From contig QCXZ01000137.1 of NCBI GenBank assembly GCA_025024175.1, positions 5,580,001 to 5,644,000 on the forward strand: 64,000 bases of DNA, in the 5' to 3' direction. This document shows, piece by piece, positions 1-11,840 of this stretch. Source of the stretch: Rhyzopertha dominica (taxonomy: Eukaryota; Arthropoda; Insecta; Coleoptera; Bostrichidae). Each line of letters opens with the position of its first letter. The first letter of the stretch is position 1. The notes under the pieces are model-generated. The model was not told where the DNA came from, searched no databases, and worked only from the letters and a program-made list of their open reading frames with translations. The position numbers and the translations under genes are program-made.

Positions 1-2
1 TT

Positions 3-411
3 GGGCCTTATTTTTTTCGCGATAGTTTAAACGGCAATACTTATCTAAATTTTTTAAGAAACATTTTACCGGTACTTCTCCAAAATGTAAATTTACAAGT
101 AAGACAAGATCTATGGTTCCAACAAGATGGGGCACCTGCGCATTATCATAGAATAGTGCGAAATCATCTTGATTTGGTTTTGCCTAACCGACGGATAGGA
201 AGAGGTTCAATTAATCTTTGGCCACCGAGAAGCCCGGACCTTACTGCTTTGGATTTTTCTGTGGGGAATGGTAAAAGAGCAAGTATACCAAACACCAGTT
301 GAAAGTGCAGAACATTTAGAAAATAAAATACGTGACGCATGTAGATCCATCACTCCAGAAATGTTAATGCATGTTAAAAGATCGTTTTGGGCACGATTTC
401 AAGCTAGTTAA
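3..411 (+). pseudogene. IS630/mariner-type transposase, C-terminal fragment
   Basis: C-terminal half of a DDE transposase of the insect mariner-like family that normally has an N-terminal DUF4817/helix-turn-helix region; the family cuts and pastes DNA in the nucleus. The frame opens at the window edge with GPYFFRDSLNGNTYLNFL, then the second catalytic Asp in QQDGAPAHYH and the third-Asp block RSPDLTALDF. A one-base frameshift near 258 separates this from LWGMVKEQVYQTP, which runs to a TAA at 409-411 after WARFQAS. The N-terminus lies outside the window. Sequence to about 590, ending near a CATCCTG, is probably the 3' noncoding end and terminal repeat. It belongs to the same broad family as the element at 11841-13334 but is a different lineage. 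Inactive as read. Confidence 0.8.
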
Positions 412-599
412 ACATTTTGAGCATTTATTACATTAATGTTATTGAATAAACATTTTTCAAAAATGAAATTTGTTTTACAATACCGAATTTACTTAAAGCA
501 AATGATTGAAGTTTATAATGTTACCTCTGTATATGTATTTTGGGTTGCATTTTTAGTTTCGTCAGGGTCATTATCATTCGTGAAACATCCTGCATTTAT

Positions 600-1800
600 G
601 TGAAAACAATCGATTATCCTAGCATCTGAATTATTTTTGTTGTTAAGTGATTTTGAGTACAGAAGTACTTAAAGAGTATCTTAGAGTTTCGTGGGAGTTT
701 ACAGAATACGTAAAGATTAACTGATTGCATTATAGTTTTCATAAGATTACATCATGCTGGTCCCAGGGTTACATTAAGATACTCCGTCGCGCTGCCTTTT
801 TCACTTACACTTTCATTTCTTAAAAACAATACAACAAATAAAACGAAGTATTTCTTTTCCCCACAAAATGCCTCTACTTTCTGTTACAAAGTATAACCGT
901 ATTTATGCTCGAACGTCTAAAGATAAGTAAAATAGCTCGTCGAGTTGATCTAATCTGAGGAAGTTAACCCTCCTGTCGGTTACCCACGCATTAATGCGCA
1001 GTTTTACGGTTACGACCATAGACGAAACATAGTGTTCGCCCTGGGCTATCGTCGTACTTCCCTGCCAAATTCGCCAATTAATTTTAACGGCATTGCCCCT
1101 AGCAAAGCCATTTACGTCGGCCGTGTAGTGTGAATAAGAGAAATGTTAAATTTATGGACACGACGGGCACACAATAATACTTTACCAGGAATGTCCAGGC
1201 GCCGTTGCTACAGAAAACTCCGATACAGATGTCAGGAGGACTTCGATTCGAGTTGATAAATTGTACGTTGTCGTGTTCGCCCTTTTGGTGTGCAACGCGT
1301 TGCAATCCGTGGAATTGATTTATTTTTCGAGGTGCTATCCGAAACGCGTCTTGCTCACGCGAAATGCTATCGTAATTCAGTTTCGGGTAATGCTTGCGGC
1401 GGCGGCTACATCATTGAAAATTCGGCGACGGGTGTTGCAGCACGACGGGTAAACAAACCCCGCGCGTGATCCCGCGACAATAGCAAGGGTGATAGTCCTA
1501 TAACAGGAATCAATAGCAGTTTTTTTCTCCTTTCGCTGGATCGGTATCGTTTTTTCAATCTCGTAACCTTTTGTGGACTTCTTCAGATCATGATGAAGGA
1601 GAGAAACAAATATTCAAGAAAGTACAAGTGGACAAGAAATTTGGGAGATTGGATTCAATATAAGTCGGTTAGGAACTTTATTCCACTGGAGAAGAGAAAT
1701 GCAATCTTAAATCAATCACATTTTATTTATTTGTTATTAACATTAACATTTATATTTATAAACATTTCATTATTTGTGTTCTCAAATTATACTTTTTACC
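600..1800. other. Anonymous sequence, no gene seen
   Basis: No protein family or splice-linked exon is recognised. The stretch 950-1480 is visibly richer in G+C and CpG than the surroundings but its short open frames carry no motif. A 71-codon frame at 1590-1805 ends in a low-complexity hydrophobic run and is not recognised. It could be intergenic or lie in an upstream intron of the gene at 30434. Confidence 0.4.
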
Positions 1801-1804
1801 ATTA

Positions 1805-2812
1805 GCATTAAGTTTGTAGCTGTCATCGGTTTCAGAACGCATGCCTGTCGAAGTTCTTGTTAAATCTGCAGATGTCTCTTCTTGCAAGGAATAACTAGTA
1901 CCAGCAGAACCCTGCTTCTCTTGTGAAGTCAGCATCTTTATTAGCCAGTAAAGTTGTTGAGGTCCGCCTCATACAATGGGCACTATAAGCTTCTGCATTT
2001 GCCAGATTCACAATGAAGCAACTCCTGAAGGGACTTTCGACAAAGTGTTGATTCCAACAGGTTGTGAAGTACACTTCTGATTAGTGTATCGTAAAAAGAA
2101 TCTTTCGTTGGATAATTTCTTTGGAGGTAAGGACATGTATTTTCTACATGCCTCCACAGCACCGATAGAGAATCCTTCTTCTGTTACTGTGAAATGTCGG
2201 GCTTGGTATGTGGTATCGAAACAAGCAGATATGCCGTACCTGTCTTCTAATTACTGATTTTTAAATTTGTTAATTCCCTTTATTGGTGCAACCTAAAATA
2301 TTTCAAAATTTATTATCTATAATGTCTAGAAAGTTATGAGATGGTATCTTGATCATCAAATATTCTTTATCGCAAGCCCTTCACAAAAGTTTTCCACATG
2401 CGCTTTTTCCAATACTGCAGCTTTCTTCGCCTTGTATCCTCTCGACACACAGTTAGGCAGTGAGCTTACTATATTTTCCAATGTCCATGTTTCTATAAAC
2501 CTTTATTGCAGCCTTCAGCATCGAGTACTTCGACCACATGGGTAAAATTGCATACTTCTTCTTTAAATTTAAGAAATATGATAACAGTACTTCCTCATTT
2601 ATGGTAGATACACCCCGTTTTTCATTCCATTCGTTAAATTCGTAAAACACTTTCTCATAATGTTCCTTGGACTTGACAGGTAATAATTGTAGAGTTGCTT
2701 CTGTAGCTTTCTTCAGGATTATCCTAGGAACACTTTTCCCTTCAACTTCACAAATTTTTGCAAATGGATTCAATAAACAATCGAAAATGAACAGCACCAA
2801 TTCAACATTCAT
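1805..2812 (-). pseudogene. Crypton-type tyrosine recombinase remnant
   Basis: Remnant of a tyrosine recombinase of the kind found in insect Crypton transposons, which recombine DNA through a Tyr-DNA intermediate. Reading the minus strand, 2812-2453 is an open frame of 119 codons with the N-terminal core-binding domain: an LLPVKS block, YEKVFYEFNEW, EEVLLSYFLNL and WSKYSMLKAAIKV. The next part is broken by stops and frame changes but still shows KLTA..KRIQG-like and, near 2190-2050, EACRKYMSLPPKK and RFFLRYTNQKCT. At about 1991-1921 the segment AYSAHCMRRTSTTLLANKDAD matches the catalytic HxxR box (H and R codons within 1961-1978). I do not see the downstream Tyr in a clean frame. A second, shorter relative is at 47160-47312. 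Family assignment is from remembered motifs. Confidence 0.65.
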
Positions 2813-2879
2813 TTGGTTAATTTTTATGATTTTTGTAGCACTACTACTCTGCTGGCTAATTTAGTAGATAATTTTTGGA

Positions 2880-3345
2880 CCTCTTGATAAAAATGAAGCG
2901 AGCATTTTGGTGTCTTTGGATTATTCAAAGGCATTTGATACACGTGATCGTGCACTTCTTTGCAGTAAATTAAAATATTATGGCTTTGATGATATAGGTA
3001 TCAATTTCTTTCTTTCAATCGTACCTGCTAAAAAGACTTCAATAAGTCATGCTGGATTATAAAGCTTTTAATATGGTTATATAACCTAAGGAGTGCCCCA
3101 GGGGTCCATTCTTGGTCCTATCTTTTTTGTAATTTATACCGTAGCATAAAACATAAATGAAGACTTCCATAACTTATACACGTTGTCCAACAATATTAAC
3201 CTAAAAATCAACAGCGATAAGAGCAATATTATCTGTTTTTCACCCAAGGTCCACAAAGAGTTTATTAAGCAAAATACCGACATACGTATAAATAGTAATA
3301 AATTAGCTGTTTCTGAAAGGTTAAGAGCCTTGGTTTTGCCATCGA
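2880..3345 (+). pseudogene. LINE reverse transcriptase fragment
   Basis: Piece of the reverse transcriptase of a non-LTR retrotransposon of the jockey/CR1-like group. Visible motifs in order are a palm-A block with LDYSKAFDT (about 2910-2940), a degenerate VPQGSILGP block near 3093-3125 reached through a frame change and stops, and a thumb-side segment LKINSDKSNIICFSP (about 3200-3250). The YADD box is missing between them, so an internal deletion has removed the active site. Both ends are ragged and no tail was found. Nonfunctional. Confidence 0.65.
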
Positions 3346-3559
3346 TAGTGATCTTCGTTTTGCCTGCATAATTCGAAAATGGTATGTTGCCCAGGCTCCC
3401 AGGCAAGTAGATAATAAAAAAATAAAAGATGACGCAAAATCCTACCCTGGGGTACGCCTGAGGTGGCAGCATAATGGTGAGAGAAAGCATTATGTATCTT
3501 TACTCTTTAACTCGTGGAAACAAGTACGAAGTTAAAAACAACAATGCTTCGATTGAGAA

Positions 3560-3930
3560 CATGAGGTTCCACAGTTTTTTTAGACGATTTGAAACGAGTA
3601 ATGCACAAAGAGATGAACTAGAACAGGTAGTAATATGAGACTTCAAGCCAAGACGTAACAAATTATCAACAACCTTAATCGTCAACAGAAAACAGCTAAG
3701 AACCTTCCTTCAAATCCGGCAATATTCTAGCGTGGGATTCTCCAAAACGATAAAATAATGGCGCTCTGCAGATCAAGGGAGAACAACATTTTGAAGAATT
3801 ATGAATAACTGGGTCGATATTATCCCTGAAGAATTTACAGAAACTATCAGCAGGTCTCAAAACTTGAAAGCACCAGGACCTGACAAAGTAAAATGCCTGA
3901 TAAAAATAAAGGCCCTAGAGCTGATCACTG
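3560..3930 (+). pseudogene. Possible retroelement linker fragment
   Basis: A broken plus-strand reading contains NWVDIIPEEF and then NLKAPGPDKVKC at about 3805-3900, resembling the KAPGPD-type segment that precedes reverse transcriptase in many non-LTR retroelements. Stops interrupt the upstream part. No RT motif follows before the sequence becomes unrecognisable, so the call rests on one short motif. Confidence 0.3.
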
Positions 3931-3934
3931 AGGA

Positions 3935-6900
3935 ACACCGCAGATAAATTTAGGGAGAATGCAAGTGTTTCATGCTTACTTAAGAGAACTGCGTGAACAG
4001 TGTTGAATGCCTTTTGAAAGTAAAGAGTGCAGAAAGGGTTGTAAAGGACGTAAACACCATCTTTCTGTTCGCAAAATGATTGTTAGAGATGTAACTGTTT
4101 TCTTTGCACATCCAGTCTTGGATAATCGAAGTTTTAAAAATATGTATAAGCATAAAGTAATAGAACAGAAAGATATGTAAACCTTTTTATGTGGTATTAT
4201 TTCACGATGATTTTATCCCCTTTACTAATTTTTATTAATGTAATTCCCACAGCTGTAACCATGTATTGTTTACATATGAAGGAAAAAACGAGCAACAACT
4301 TAAGAAAATCATGTCCACAATTGTATTAAAACAGAACTTGACCTGCACAAATACTGTTTAAGTCGTCCGCAAGTCCTCCAAAAGAAACGAAGTACTTAAT
4401 GAATTCATAATAAGGATTTAACATGGAAATTTATTCACTCAGGGTAGTAACTAGAAGCAATACGTTATTTGCTTAATCTTCCAACAAGAATGTTACGTCA
4501 GATAAGGGTGTAATACTGCATATTACGCGTTCTCCTTGAAAGTATAAAATTTCTCATTTTAAACGGTATTCCGCAAGGCCAATGGTTTTTATTCATTACG
4601 GACGTACGAGGTCAACGGTATAGTATAAGAAAATTTGTCAGGTTTAAGGGTTTGTGTAGTTTTCTTATGCTGCTAGATGGTATAAACAATAAAATCTTGG
4701 TTTTGTGAAGGGAGTCGACCAAAATATGATTTTGGTTTATTTTCCTCAAAATTCTAAAAAAGTGTAAGCTCCCACCAAATGAGATAATTAATGGTCCAGC
4801 TTTGCCAAAAAGAATCCGAGTATTGTGGCGTTTTTTTTTCAAAACAAGAAAAAAACAATCAAGAAAACAAACTATGTGACAATTAATGAAAAATTATAAC
4901 CCGAAAGATCAATTAATATGGGCGCTTAAGCGGGCTGCCAGCTTTAGTGGAGATGGGCGGGGTATTAACTGATAGTAAAAAAAAACAAGGGCGCCACGTG
5001 ATTTAACCGCTAAGCGAATATCCGCCAATCACAAACCGCGGGTGAAAGATGTCAAAAATTCTGTGATCTAACAGGAATATCTCAACAAAAAAAATTCAAC
5101 GATTGTTCAACAAATTCTATTCAACAATAATACAACCCAAGTGTCCTCGGTATACGTATATCGAGGTATCCACTGAAATATCTGAAAATTAATTACAAAA
5201 ATGCTGTTTCGGGTATCGTGAACCGAAACGAATTGAATTCAAAAATTATAACACTATTGAACAATCAAAGCAAAAGCAATATCAGGTTCTTTAGCTAGAG
5301 AGCATTTTAAATGAAACTTACAAGTAACCTCAGCTGGTGGAGGGTCAAATCACAATGCAGAATCGGCGTAGAAAATGTGATTAAACTTCCAAACAAACGA
5401 TCGAGTAGGCTTCCGAATCCCCTAGCTCGGGCAACATTTGCTAACGCACAAAAACCAAACTAACGTGCGAAATTTCAAGCAAATATACGTGTAACTAGTC
5501 CAAATAATCCCGAAAATCGGTGAGTACACTATAACCACTCAAAATGGAACTAGCTACGAAGCTTTTACTCGATTGTGATTTATTTCTACGTTAACACGAG
5601 AACGTATCGCCGTTTAATGATAGATTTTTCCAGCTGAGAACACGATTCTTATCAAGATACAAAAGAGAATGGAGCAAGAAACTCTCGAGCAGGACCGGTC
5701 GAGGTAAACCATGAAATACGCGAAGCGACGACCTGTTCTATTAAACCAATACATAAACCAATGAATGATTGAATAAATGTAAAAAGGGCTAAATATAACT
5801 TTTGCTAAATTATAGCGTTACGGTATTCCTCTTTATGTAAACGAACGTGGGTAGCAGATATGCATCTATGTCGTATTCATATTCAAGTTATTTTTTTAAT
5901 TGAACGTAGTGGATACATGACGCTGTTTGTTTTTGTATTTCAACTGGAAAAAAACGCAGATTTAAAGGATTTTGTATGTTAACACCTTGATTAAAAAATA
6001 ACATTTTAGTTAAAACATATATGAATTATAATAGGTTTGAATACACAAAACAGCTCACAAGGAACTAGGATAGAAAAGTTTTGCAGTGTTATCAAATTAC
6101 CTTTTTATGCATCCACATATTGTTATTGGATACAGCCATCTACTTTGAGTTGTAACGCAAATAAACAAATGCGTTTAAATGCTTTGTCTCCACTACCACG
6201 ACTTCTAGTGGAAGTTGCACAACGTTTCCCTGATAAGTTGAGAAACAGCGTACCTGTCTGACGCATCAGATATAGTACCAGGTTGTTTTGGTAGTTAGGT
6301 AGACCGAATCACAGCATATGTTCTCTTAATGTCTCCATTTGCGTGCTGCAGGGTCTACGACGTTAAAACATTCGTGACAGCTACGGAGGTTATTTATAGC
6401 AAAATGTAAAAAACCTCGTTCTCGAGCATAATGCAGTCCGTATGAGAAGTTCCTAGTGCACAGGAATTCCTTTCCAAGGCAAGTGCTCGTGTATTTGGGA
6501 CGTTTTTTTCGAAAATATCAGGCTCACATGCAACATTCAAATTTAATATAGGACTTAAGGATTGTTTACTAGTTAGAAGGTTGTATTATTCATAATGATT
6601 ACAAGAGATCTAATTGGGTTTTTGGATAAGTATTGCCAAGTCTGACCAGGGTTTGAACCCGGAGCTTTTAATTACAAATCAAACGTGCTGTCACAGTCAA
6701 AGGGCGTATTTACATCAAAGTCTACGACCATATTCAGCTAAATTAAAAACTGCAGGGGCATATGCAGCATATAAACCTGGATCTCTTTTGTATAAAAAAG
6801 TTTCTCATATTTTATTTTATTTATTTTCTCATACTTAGCCCACCCTGTATATTACCTACACCCACCTGACCCTAGTTGTCAATACTTTCAGATAGGTATT

Positions 6901-7640
6901 GTGTAAAAACTGTCAGGTTAGTAAGTGTAGATCTGTTGCTTATAAAGCCATAAGTTTATAGAAAGCAATTAGATCACCCAGGAGCAAACGAGTATTTATT
7001 CCATGAATAATCTTCGTGGATTTTCTGCAAGGCGACTTAAAACATCTGTGAAATAAAGACCCAAATTATTTATATGTTTTCTATGTACATTGATCATACA
7101 AAGTCCCTTTATTACTAATTCCGTTATTGATGAACTCAATTAGGTGAGGCGCATTCAGTTGCATCGCTCTCGCGTTTTAACAAAAAATGAGTTGATACAT
7201 TTTATTTGGGAGAATAAAGATCCGTGATCTACATAATGTATAATGATATCATACGAAGTATTAAAGGAATATAAATTTCACTTTAAAAGTTCTACTAATA
7301 GGAGCACGATTTCTGATTCAGGATTAACACAAATCAAAGACTAATGCATTAACCTATGCGCTTTTAGTACAGTTTCAACTTCTCATACTAGAAACTTTAG
7401 GAATTTAAGCTGGGAGTTCATGTGTATAGGTGCTAAAGATACAATTGTAGTAATTTTTACACCCCAGGAAAAGAGACTCGATGGATAACTGACATTATTA
7501 AAACTCAGAATGACAAATGCCTCCGCATTATGCGTCAAGCCAACCTTCTTTGATCGCCAGTGCATTGCTCTCAAAAAATTAACAGACTACTCAATATTTT
7601 AACCAAATTAAGCTTCATTTAAATAAGCTGAGGGCAAATC
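3935..7640. other. Anonymous AT-rich sequence, no gene seen
   Basis: About 3.7 kb without a recognised coding segment. Open frames at 4612-4842, 6037-6261 and 6614-6838 are short and carry no family motif. A CACCCTGTATA string at about 6841-6851 resembles the end of the mariner-type foldback elements seen elsewhere, but no partner end was found. A moderately G+C-rich patch lies at 4920-5060. Confidence 0.4.
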
Positions 7641-7642
7641 CT

Positions 7643-8850
7643 CACAAGACGCCTTAGCGGCACTGACAAAATTAGTGTACTCAAGCTTAGATAAGTCTCA
7701 GCCTTCCTTGGCTGTTTTTGTGGACCTGAGTAAAGCTTTCGATACGCTGTGCCACTCGGTACTCTGAATAAGCTGGAGAGGTGTGGCTTCAGAGGACGCA
7801 ACAGGGAGGTGTTGTCATCATTTCTGAAGAGTCGACAACAACGAGTAAAAATAGACAACATGTACAGCGATTGGGGAGTAGTAAACTATGGAGTACCACA
7901 AGGTACTGTTTTGGGCCCGCTTCTGTTTAACTTAACTTAACGCGGAAGCAGCTGTTTCATTGCGTGCAGTCGGACATTAGACATGTAATAAAATGGTTTG
8001 AAAAGAACATTCTGACAGTTTACAGTGAGAAAACAAGGTTTATGCTTTTTGGCTGTTACAAAGATAGTGTACCGAACGTTAACAACATAATTATTCATGA
8101 ATGCTCAGAAGGGGCTGTTTGTGACTGCATAGGGATCCGGCGAGCAGAGAGCATTAATTACCTGGGCATAGAGATAGACTCTCACTTCCGATGGAATTAT
8201 CATGTCATGTGTGTTCTCAGTTCCAGGCAGTTGTATGTGGTCTATGATGCGTTGTTTCGATCGATTTTGGAATATGGCATTGTGGCTTGGGGAGGAGCTT
8301 ACAGGAACGTAATTATCTCAATTGAATTCATACAAAAAGCAGTATTAAAAATAATAATGCGCAAACCCCCATGGATTTGCTTCGGAGTTGCTGTGGCGGG
8401 GGTGCAGAGTTTTTCCGGTGAGAAAGTTGTTTTTTAGAGCGGCAGTGGTTCATTGTTTTAGAAGTAATTTGGTGTGGCGGGTTCTACAGACTATATAAAC
8501 ACACGGACAGTTAGTGGCAATAAAGTGCTAGTGCCATCTAAATCTACTTCAATTGGACAGCGCTGTTTTGACTTTGTCGGTCCTAAGATACTTTATATAA
8601 TGCCATCAAGTATTAGACGCCATTCCTATAAAGGCCAGCAAACAACGGCCAACAAAGAGTGATGGCAAACTCAAAGTGAAACACATCTTAATCAAATAGT
8701 CTGGAATATAATGTAAAATTGATTTTCCCCTTGTGAACAAGCTTTGTTTATTGTATATAGAAGTTAATTATGTAACTGTTTGATTCCTTTGTCCATTGTA
8801 TACTGCTTAGTGTACCATACTAATTGTTTAATCTTTAATCTATTGTATAC
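7643..8850 (+). pseudogene. LINE (jockey/CR1-like) remnant, RT to 3' end
   Basis: 5'-truncated non-LTR retrotransposon. The reading begins with LAALTKLVYSSLDKS, continues through palm-A FVDLSKAFDT, shifts frame near 7760, then gives YGVPQGTVLGPLLF (about 7890-7930). Directly after this the frame stops and the next recognisable segment, from about 7980, is VIKWFEKNILTVYSEKTRFMLF, normally found after the YADD box. The catalytic YADD segment is therefore deleted. The C-terminal domain follows with INYLGIEIDSHF and RSILEYGIVAWGG, then frame breaks, and a final segment with RCFDFVGPKI and MPSSIRR around 8560-8620. An AT-rich 3' stretch runs to about 8850. Dead copy. Confidence 0.75.
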
Positions 8851-9000
8851 TAATTATATATTAACTGATGCGCCACACTCAAGCACCATTGAGTGCTTTC
8901 GTGGTATTTTGTAAACAAAGAAAGTAAGAATATAGAATGTAATGTAATGTAGGAAACGAAATCTGTGGTTCGATAGACGATAACAAATTGATGTGTACTG

Positions 9001-9918
9001 ATGGTACTGCTGGATTATACACGAGCTTTTGATACCCTGAATCATAAGATACTCTGCGATAAACTAAGATATTTTGGTATGGATTCAGATTCTGTCTGCT
9101 TAGTAAATAGTTTCTTGTGTAACCGTACTCAGAGAGTTGCAATAAACAATGTTTGGTCGGAACCTCTGGAATTGAAGCAGGGTGTACCGCAGGGGTCACT
9201 TTTGGGACCGTTATTATTTTCAATATATATTTCAGACTTTTGGGAAGCTATGTCTTATTGCAAAGTGCATCATTATGCTGACGATACACAAATTTGGTAT
9301 AGTTTTAGTGAAACTGAAGTATCTGAGGCTTGCGATGCAATAAATTATGATCTAGGTAAGCTCTATAGCATCTCCCAGGCACATAAATTAAATCTAAATG
9401 CAAATAAGTCGGCGGTTATGCTATTTGGCCGTGGAAAGGTTCGTGAAACTGTAAAACCTACTATCGACATTAAAATTCATGGTTCCAAGATAGGCCTTGC
9501 CGCCGTGTGGAAGAACTTGGGTCTGAATATCGACGAGAACTTTAGATTTTCTACCCATGTAAATACCCGTTGCAAATCCTCTTATTATGTTTTGAAAAAT
9601 TTATTCCCTCATGGAAAAATATTACCCAATAACCTTAAATTATCTTTGTGTTATTCGCTTATTATCTCACGATTATCATATGGCGACGCTGTGTATGGAC
9701 CGACTCTGCTTAGTAGGGATGCAAATCGGTTACAAAGAATACAAAACTCTTGTTTTAGATTTGCATTTGGGATTAGAAAGTATGANCAAGGAGTTTCAGC
9801 GATAATTGCCAGTACAAAAAATCTTAAGCTTGATCGTCTTCGTTCTTATCACTTACTCTTTGAAGGAATACATACTAACAGCTTAATGCCTGTTATCTCT
9901 TCTAGTATCTGTAAATAA
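9001..9918 (+). pseudogene. LINE reverse transcriptase, 5'-truncated, mostly open frame
   Basis: Best preserved plus-strand LINE in the left half: 305 codons of reverse transcriptase and C-terminal domain. It starts inside palm A (LLDYTRAFDTLNHKIL), then has QGVPQGSLLGPLLFSIYISDF, the catalytic HHYADDTQIW box at about 9273-9300, a thumb region ending in AVMLFGRG, and the C-terminal NLGLNIDENF and LIISRLSYGDAVYGP blocks. The frame ends at a TAA in the expected region. The endonuclease and the N-terminal part of the RT are absent, as expected for 5'-truncated target-primed insertion. One ambiguous base sits at 9786. Related to the copy at 37172-38388. Clade placement (CR1/L2/jockey-like) is approximate. 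Confidence 0.85.
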
Positions 9919-10160
9919 CCGATTGTATCTGATTTTTTTTTCTTTTTTATATTTTTGTTTTTGTAACTCTTTAGCTGTAAGTTAATATAAATTAGTTTAG
10001 TTATTCAATCTTCATCCTGCTAAATTCATTTACATAGGTTAGGTTGAAAAACAGCATTATGCTGACACCTCGCCTATAATATTTCTTGCATGTGTAATCT
10101 ATGTTACCACTGCAACAAAATGAAATAAAGACGATTATTATAATTATTATTATTATTAAT
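9919..10160 (+). repeat. LINE 3' UTR and ATT-repeat tail
   Basis: Noncoding end of the LINE at 9001-9918. An AATAAAG sits at about 10124-10130 and is followed by a short (ATT)n run at 10133-10160, the usual 3' tail of this type of LINE and the likely insertion boundary. Confidence 0.7.
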
Positions 10161-11513
10161 TTAGAAATTTGGTACAAAAGTTAAAGTTATCACCGAATAT
10201 ATGACAGATTCTAATGTGATTCCATATAACAGGAGTTAGTTGAACAATATTTATAGGAAAAGGTAGAAGAGCTGAACTAAGCAGAAATCGTGTTATGACA
10301 TCGATTAAGCTTGGAAACCATTTGAGAACGACTTATTAGAAAAGGTCATTTGCAAGGGTCAAATATGAGTTCTGGATGAAAATTCTGAAATACATTTGCC
10401 TATAAATTTTACTGTTGTTACAATTTTGTAAATAAGACAATTTTTAGGTGTACACACATAATTAACTAGCTAAAGGTGGGTAGGAAATTGGAAGGGCCCA
10501 CAGTTGCTAACCGAGGTGCAGATAGATTTCCTCTTTACTGGCGCTCTTACATTATTTAATTTTACTTACACAGCGAATGAACACAGAACTGAATCTCTAA
10601 AGCAAAATTTAATAATGTCGATGTCTTCATCGGCGGCCTTCCATGCCCCAATAAAATCTCCAATCCCAGCGCAAGAACCGACCCATACCCGCCCCACGGT
10701 TATACGTCTTGCATGATTATCCGGGAGCCGATTTATCACCACGAAAACAAAGTTATGTCCACCTCCGGAGTACAAATAATGGCAGCAATTTAACCGCCGC
10801 CGGAGCTAAACCCCATCTGCCCCCAAAACACTCGTTATTCATTGACTGAAGTGGCCGCTCCGAACTACTTGCAGTTTTTTGCCGGGCCGCGCGCTAAATT
10901 TAGACACTGTCTCCTAATAGGGTAGGTGAAATAACGCTGCGTTAGAACAGCGGAGGGGTGGGAAAGCGCCCTTCTGCTGCTTCTTTTCGGCTGTCCGACC
11001 GTTTTTTTATTGTCATTTTTAGCGGTTTCGGTGCCGTTACCGTTCACTGTCCCCGTGAAAGGGATCGATGCGTCGGGATCCGCAAAAAGCCGCAGGTGAG
11101 GCGGTGCGTTACGACGCGATTTAGAGGGGTTGTTTGGATTTGGGGATGGCCGCTTTATTGTGTACCACGGTTTGTTTCTTTTTTTCCTTTTTTTTAATTC
11201 GAGTCGACTCATTCAAAGAGTAACTCTTCCATTTAAGCGTTTCGTACTCGTTAAACCAACCCTTTGAGCATTTGTAAAGCCAAAAAGCGGGTTTTTGTAT
11301 ACAGAATTACATAAATAATAATAAATACGGATTGTAATACATGTCCTTTGGTTGCAGGATTGAGGTAGAAATTCGTTTTTTTAGCTACTAGATTTATCTC
11401 TATTTTGTACTTATAATACTACAACTACTACTACTTACTAGTGGTCATTCATGAAGAGAGGTCTATTAGAAGTTTGTAGAAACTTGTAATTGATCATACT
11501 AAAATCTTGTATG
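10161..11513. other. Non-TE sequence with G+C-rich island
   Basis: No coding segment recognised. The part 10600-11190 is rich in G+C and CpG, and the open frames on both strands there (for example 10865-11212 minus and 10958-11197 plus) are mutual shadows without motifs. It may be a conserved noncoding or regulatory island. Confidence 0.4.
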
Positions 11514-11840
11514 TACAGGGTGTCTCATTTTCAATATTTTTATAGGGTATCTCGGTTATTATTAAAGCTAGAGGCGTGTGATTTTCGCGACGCTATTCTA
11601 CTGTTTTGAGATAAATTAACAGGCCAAAACAGATTTTGACTACCTTTTTCAATTTATGAGTTATAATTAAAGGTTTCCTACAGATTTTTTTACGTAAAAT
11701 CAAATGACATAATTAGTTTTTTTTTGATATTGGAAACACTTTTTGAGTTATAGACCAAACTTGTATATTTTTTCTTTAATAGAAACCATAGTTGGTTATG
11801 ATTTCATCAAAAGGAATATTTTTTGTGCTTTTCAAAAATA

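Noticed and set aside
1261..1452. 63-codon plus-strand frame
   Set aside because: No motif, and the opposite strand is also open across part of it; likely chance.
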